Below are positions 61,930-64,000 of a stretch of 64,000 nucleotides of DNA, piece by piece. Under the pieces are notes generated by a model, which was not told where the DNA came from, did not search any database, and saw only the letters and a program-made list of their open reading frames with translations. This DNA is from Bedellia somnulentella. Lineage: Eukaryota > Arthropoda > Insecta > Lepidoptera > Bedelliidae. A program made the position numbers and the translations under genes. Numbering within the stretch: position 1 is the first letter of the stretch; each line of letters opens with the position of its first letter. The stretch spans positions 8,425,695-8,489,694 of the forward strand of contig OY755190.1 of NCBI GenBank assembly GCA_963576735.1, read 5' to 3'.

Positions 61930-62137
61930 ACATACATATACTCACGGCTATAAATCCCTAGAATGGGTAGCCAGAGCTAAGGAATTTGAAATTCCTCAGC
62001 CACTTTTGGAAAGTTAAGTGGGGTAAAGATGGAAAAATAAAGGTTGTTGGTGATGGGTCTCCAACCGCATCATCCAAAAATCCCTTAAAAGCCCCAATAC
62101 CGTTAGTCGCCTCTTATGTACACCCACCGGAAGAGAT
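61930..62137 (-). repeat. SINE family A, minus strand, head lost
   Basis: CATACATATACTCACGGCTA to GTACACCCACCGGAAGAG, where it stops short of the TAGTGTCGGC head. Confidence 0.88.
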
Positions 62138-62390
62138 TTTCATGCATTTAAACAGTTTAGAGTAAATCCACTCTTCCAATGTGCCCAAACCATTATAACA
62201 TTTCATTTTTTAACTATTTAGCCACATATTTTTTAACACAGTAACATTATCATATCACACTATTTTGCACTCTTAATCGTAATACAACAATCAAAGCATA
62301 ATTACAGCAATTGCTTATAATACTGGTATAAAAGTCAAGGAACAAAGAAGATTTAGGGAACCGTAATTGTAATTATATAAATTAACTCAC

Positions 62391-64000
62391 AGAATCCATA
62401 TAAGTAGTATCAGGCGATGTGTAGGTGTCGCTTTCAGCATTCTTATCTTGGTCGACAACACGATCTTTGTATGATCTCAGATCACGAAATAAAGTACTAT
62501 TTTGTTTCGACAACATCTCTTCAAATTTCATCATCATTGTATCCTTAAATATAATCTTCGATGTTTTTTTAATTATATCAACCACTGCTGAAGCTATACT
62601 TTCCTGGTAAGGCAATATTGCTACTCGCTCAATAATAAGACTGGCTACATTCAAATCAAATCTCCGATTGTGGAAAACAATAAACTCTGTCAATTTGACA
62701 AACACAGATTTGAATCTACTAAAATTCTGAGTTTCGGCAATTGTTTTCATATAAACATCGCACAAGCACACATTATAGGCCAGCCGGTGCAATAACAAGT
62801 CCTCAATTTCATCAATATTTTTTTCATTGAGATTCAATAAAGCCACTTCATTTACGGATTTTTTCAATTCTTCATTTTCCCTGTTAGCGTCAATCGTCAT
62901 TTGAACTAAAACTCGGGTCAAGTCTCTTCGACTACACTCCTCGACGAAGCAATACATATATTGATCCCTTAACGGCGGAAATTTTCGCACAAGCAAATAT
63001 TCCATCATAAAATTTGTCTCGCTAAGAGTTGTCAATTTTGTTCGAATCTCACTTTGTTCTGGACACTTATGCGGAAAAACGCATCTATTCTTCTTGCAAT
63101 TCGAAATAAGATTGAAAAAGCAATATCCTTTAAAAACATTACTTTTGGTTGGCACCATTGCCGTGACTAAATCTTCTTTTTTACATTGATTCGACACAGG
63201 CGGCTCACTAATAACTGAAGTGCTCGTTACCGCTGGCTCACAAACTACAGAGTCGGTTTCCATTTCTTTTACTGTTGGACTTTCTTCTACATCGCATTTG
63301 TCTTGATCTTTATCCAAAATGTCAGGTTCTATCTGATTCAAGTCTAAATCTCTATCAGGACTATTACAAACAGACATTGTAGAATTAATTCTGGAGGAAT
63401 CTAACCCTGTAATACTTTCAGCATACAATGACAACGCGTCATCGTCGTCGTCATAATTTGTTGAATGCCTTCGAGCAATTTCAGTCTGATAGTAATTATC
63501 ATAAGATGATTTTGTTGAATTACTTGGTTCTTCTACATAATCATTTACGTTATTTGTATGGTAGCTTTCGCAAGGGTTACTTACTTGAATTAGCTCTTTG
63601 TTAGTAGGATCAACTGAATGATCAACTTGATCAACTAGATCAGGTGAACTTAGTTGAGTAACTTTTACGATATTTTCACCACACTCAGAAAGATCTGACA
63701 ATGTTCCTTTTATCATGTTTACTATCTCTAGAGTTTCGGTTTCGTTGTTGTCTTCGTCAACGCCATTATTATCAATTGGGGAATCGTTTTCGTTTTCATC
63801 AACTTTGCTAAGCCAATCAAGGAATTTTGTATTGAGGAAACTTAGTTGTTGGCGAAGACTTTTAATACTTTGTACTATTGGTGGAGTAAAAACGCAGCTC
63901 TTAGATGAGCTAGAGTAAGAGGAAGAAGAAAGATGAGCAGATCTAACACCATCCTTCAAAAACAATGAGCTCTCACTACTAGAAGTTAAGTCATCTGTAG
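62391..64000 (-). CDS. CCCH zinc-finger protein, possibly TOPAZ1/deadlock-like (5' partial)
   Basis: The frame is open at the window's right edge (TDDLTSSSESS precedes the first shown residues) and ends in the donor TCT|GTGAGT at 62391; the in-frame stop is two codons into the intron. About 536 residues. The first half is Ser/Asp/Glu-rich and disordered. Near the middle, GYCFFNLISNCKKNRCVFPH forms C-x7-C-x4-C-x3-H, a CCCH finger. After it comes a 200-residue helical region (LRDQYMYCFVEECSRRDLTR, IDEIEDLLLHRLAYNVCLCD, FDLNVASLIIERVAILPYQE), spaced like TPR/PPR-type helix pairs. A single CCCH finger before a helical array recalls vertebrate TOPAZ1 and insect proteins annotated deadlock-like (germline, piRNA-related); this is inference. 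Confidence 0.7.

Larger units (their letters stand above)
61538..62390 (-). other. Intron of the right-edge gene with two SINEs
   Basis: GTGAGT at 62390 to TTTCAG before 61537. It contains family A SINEs at 61712-61835 and 61930-62137. Confidence 0.7.

Noticed and set aside
1..64000. CRISPR-like regular spacing from the many repeated SINE copies.
   Set aside because: Spacing is irregular, copies lie in both orientations, and the host is a eukaryote.

Overview
This is a eukaryotic, intron-bearing and very repeat-rich window, almost certainly from an insect genome. Lepidoptera is my best guess: the Helitron ends (TC start, CTAG end preceded by a CGCGGGCAA-type stretch), the Transib, the many tRNA-derived SINEs and the LINE types fit moth and butterfly genomes. 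That taxonomic call is inference. There is no operon, CRISPR array or prokaryotic feature.

Only two host genes are visible, one at each edge and both on the minus strand. At the left, three exons with matching splice phases (7035-6913, 3505-3298, 2443-2254) encode the N-terminus of an AMP-binding (4CL/luciferase-like) acyl-CoA synthetase whose remaining exons lie beyond position 1. At the right, exons at 64000-62391 and 61537-61187 encode a protein with a C-x7-C-x4-C-x3-H zinc finger and a helical C-terminal region, possibly of the TOPAZ1/deadlock germline type; its 5' end lies beyond position 64000.

The 54 kb between them is a stratified stack of transposable elements, many delimited to the base by terminal repeats and target-site duplications (TSDs). 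(1) 10473-13930: a Transib DNA transposon with 393-bp inverted repeats that start with CACAGTG, the V(D)J recombination heptamer, a CGTCG TSD and a twice-broken RAG1-like transposase. (2) 14734-18750: a Helitron broken by a 5'-truncated LINE, itself broken by a THAP-containing P-like element, itself carrying a SINE. A sister Helitron lies at 37105-39460. (3) 20184-32086: a Mutator/foldback-like element with a 9-bp TSD, invaded by an R4/Dong-like LINE (REL endonuclease), which is invaded by an open two-ORF LOA-like LINE, which is invaded by a 5'-truncated CR1-like LINE. (4) 41449-48600: a tandem tRNA-derived SINE array split by a 6.3-kb hAT-type element with an 8-bp TSD and its own nested debris. 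(5) 50315-51751: a 5'-truncated RTE-like LINE with a 13-bp TSD. (6) 54.0-58.0 kb: a recent 2-kb tandem duplication whose two halves acquired different insertions. (7) 60051-61115: a compact element with inverted repeats that keeps, facing each other, the first exon of a putative YqaJ-type gene and a THAP exon.

The repeat running through everything is a ~250-bp SINE (family A here, more than 30 copies) with an (ATGT)n tail. Its 3' end, that of a tRNA-headed SINE (family B) and that of a local LINE share one core: a short CCCC-loop-GGG hairpin, then CGTGA and a TATG-rich tail. This suggests one reverse transcriptase mobilising all three. Family names A, B, C and D are local labels, not database names.
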